DNA of 5,215 nucleotides from assembly GCA_018610095.1 (NCBI GenBank), contig JAHEOB010000164.1, forward strand, positions 1 to 5,215. The letters are read 5' to 3'. The first letter of the stretch is position 1; each line of letters opens with the position of its first letter. Shown piece after piece: positions 4,736 through 5,215 of the stretch. This stretch comes from Halothece sp. MAG. GTDB lineage: Bacteria > Cyanobacteriota > Cyanobacteriia > Cyanobacteriales > Rubidibacteraceae. The notes below the pieces were generated by a model. That model saw only the letters and a program-made list of their open reading frames with translations. It was not told where the DNA came from and made no database searches. Made by a program: the position numbers and the translations under genes.

Positions 4736-5215
4736 CTAATTGACCTGCATCACCTTCACCGTTTGTTGGGCAGGAATTAACGTTTCACCGGCTGGAACGA
4801 CTGCTAATCCATTGGTTTGAGCGACATTAATTAAATTTCCCGAACTGTGACTGCCTCCTGCTAAATGAAATTCGTAGTTTCCTTCCACAACCTTAAGTTG
4901 CCCCCATAAATAGGTTTCTCGTTTGCCATTGGCTTTTAAGTCTTGCTGGGTTTTAGCATTAACAAAAGTGGGTTTAATATGATTGGTTTGTCCTGATAAT
5001 TGTTTCAAGGAAGGCGCAACAAATCGCCAAAAAGTGACTAGTGCTGAGACAGGATTTCCAGGTAAACCAAAGTAATAACTGTTAGTAAACGTTGCAAACG
5101 TTAACGGTTTTCCAGGTTTCACGGCAACCGAACGAATCTCAATTTTTCCGTCTAATTCTTGTAAAATTCGATCAATATAATCGTAATCTCCAACCGAAAC
5201 GCCCCCTGTTGAAAT
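4736..5215 (-). CDS. moeA: molybdopterin molybdenumtransferase MoeA, C-terminal part (cut by window edge)
   Basis: The reading frame is open from the right edge to a TAG at 4736-4738, giving 159 visible residues; the N-terminal half lies outside. MoeA inserts molybdate into adenylylated molybdopterin in the last step of molybdenum cofactor synthesis, in the cytoplasm. Visible landmarks, numbered from the edge, are STGGVSVGDYDYI (2-14), the conserved MoeA/MogA-fold motif that helps form the active-site cleft, then VAVKPGKPL (30-38) and GLPGNPVSAL (50-59). A beta-rich C-terminal domain follows, containing RETYLWGQL and GSHSSGNLINVAQTNGLAVV. A GTG within this frame at 5122 could be taken for a start, but the conserved STGGVSVGD motif upstream of it shows the gene continues to the right. 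It lies upstream of hisC on the same strand, with no known functional tie between them. Confidence 0.95.
   Translation of the reverse strand: MSTGGVSVGDYDYIDRILQELDGKIEIRSVAVKPGKPLTFATFTNSYYFGLPGNPVSALVTFWRFVAPSLKQLSGQTNHIKPTFVNAKTQQDLKANGKRETYLWGQLKVVEGNYEFHLAGGSHSSGNLINVAQTNGLAVVPAGETLIPAQQTVKVMQVN

Overview
The window looks like chromosomal DNA of a cyanobacterium. The palindromic octamer GCGATCGC (HIP1) occurs five times in 5.2 kb, against roughly one per 65 kb expected by chance, and two of the predicted proteins (DUF2808 and DUF3120) belong to families known mainly or only from cyanobacteria. Base composition is moderately AT-rich. The species cannot be named from this stretch.

Left part (1-1383, minus strand): a cobalamin-responsive unit. 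Reading leftward it has an extended -10 promoter (1375-1383), a complete compact cobalamin (B12) riboswitch (1248-1370), a small unrecognised ORF starting 22 nt after the aptamer (1025-1225, with an in-frame continuation to 977 past one UGA), then hupE (272-931), then, 10 nt later, an exported DUF2808 protein cut by the window edge (1-261). The riboswitch suggests that this HupE supplies cobalt for cobalamin synthesis rather than nickel for a hydrogenase or urease; no hydrogenase or urease gene is visible.

Middle (1467-3454, plus strand): a stand-alone EVE-domain protein (1467-1916), a DUF3120 membrane protein with a probable TTG start (2032-2748), and a GNAT-family acetyltransferase with a GTG start (2843-3454). 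The gaps are 115 and 94 bp, so co-transcription of the last two is possible but not shown.

Right part (3442-5215, minus strand): the C-terminal part of moeA (molybdopterin molybdenumtransferase, cut by the window edge), a 160-bp gap, then hisC (histidinol-phosphate aminotransferase). The 3' ends of hisC and the GNAT gene overlap tail-to-tail by 13 bp, with no visible terminator between them.

Most of the window is ordinary cyanobacterial housekeeping DNA. The part worth following up is the riboswitch transcript: what the small ORF between aptamer and hupE is, and whether the DUF2808 protein takes part in cobalt or corrinoid handling. I found no mobile element, CRISPR array, tRNA or rRNA.
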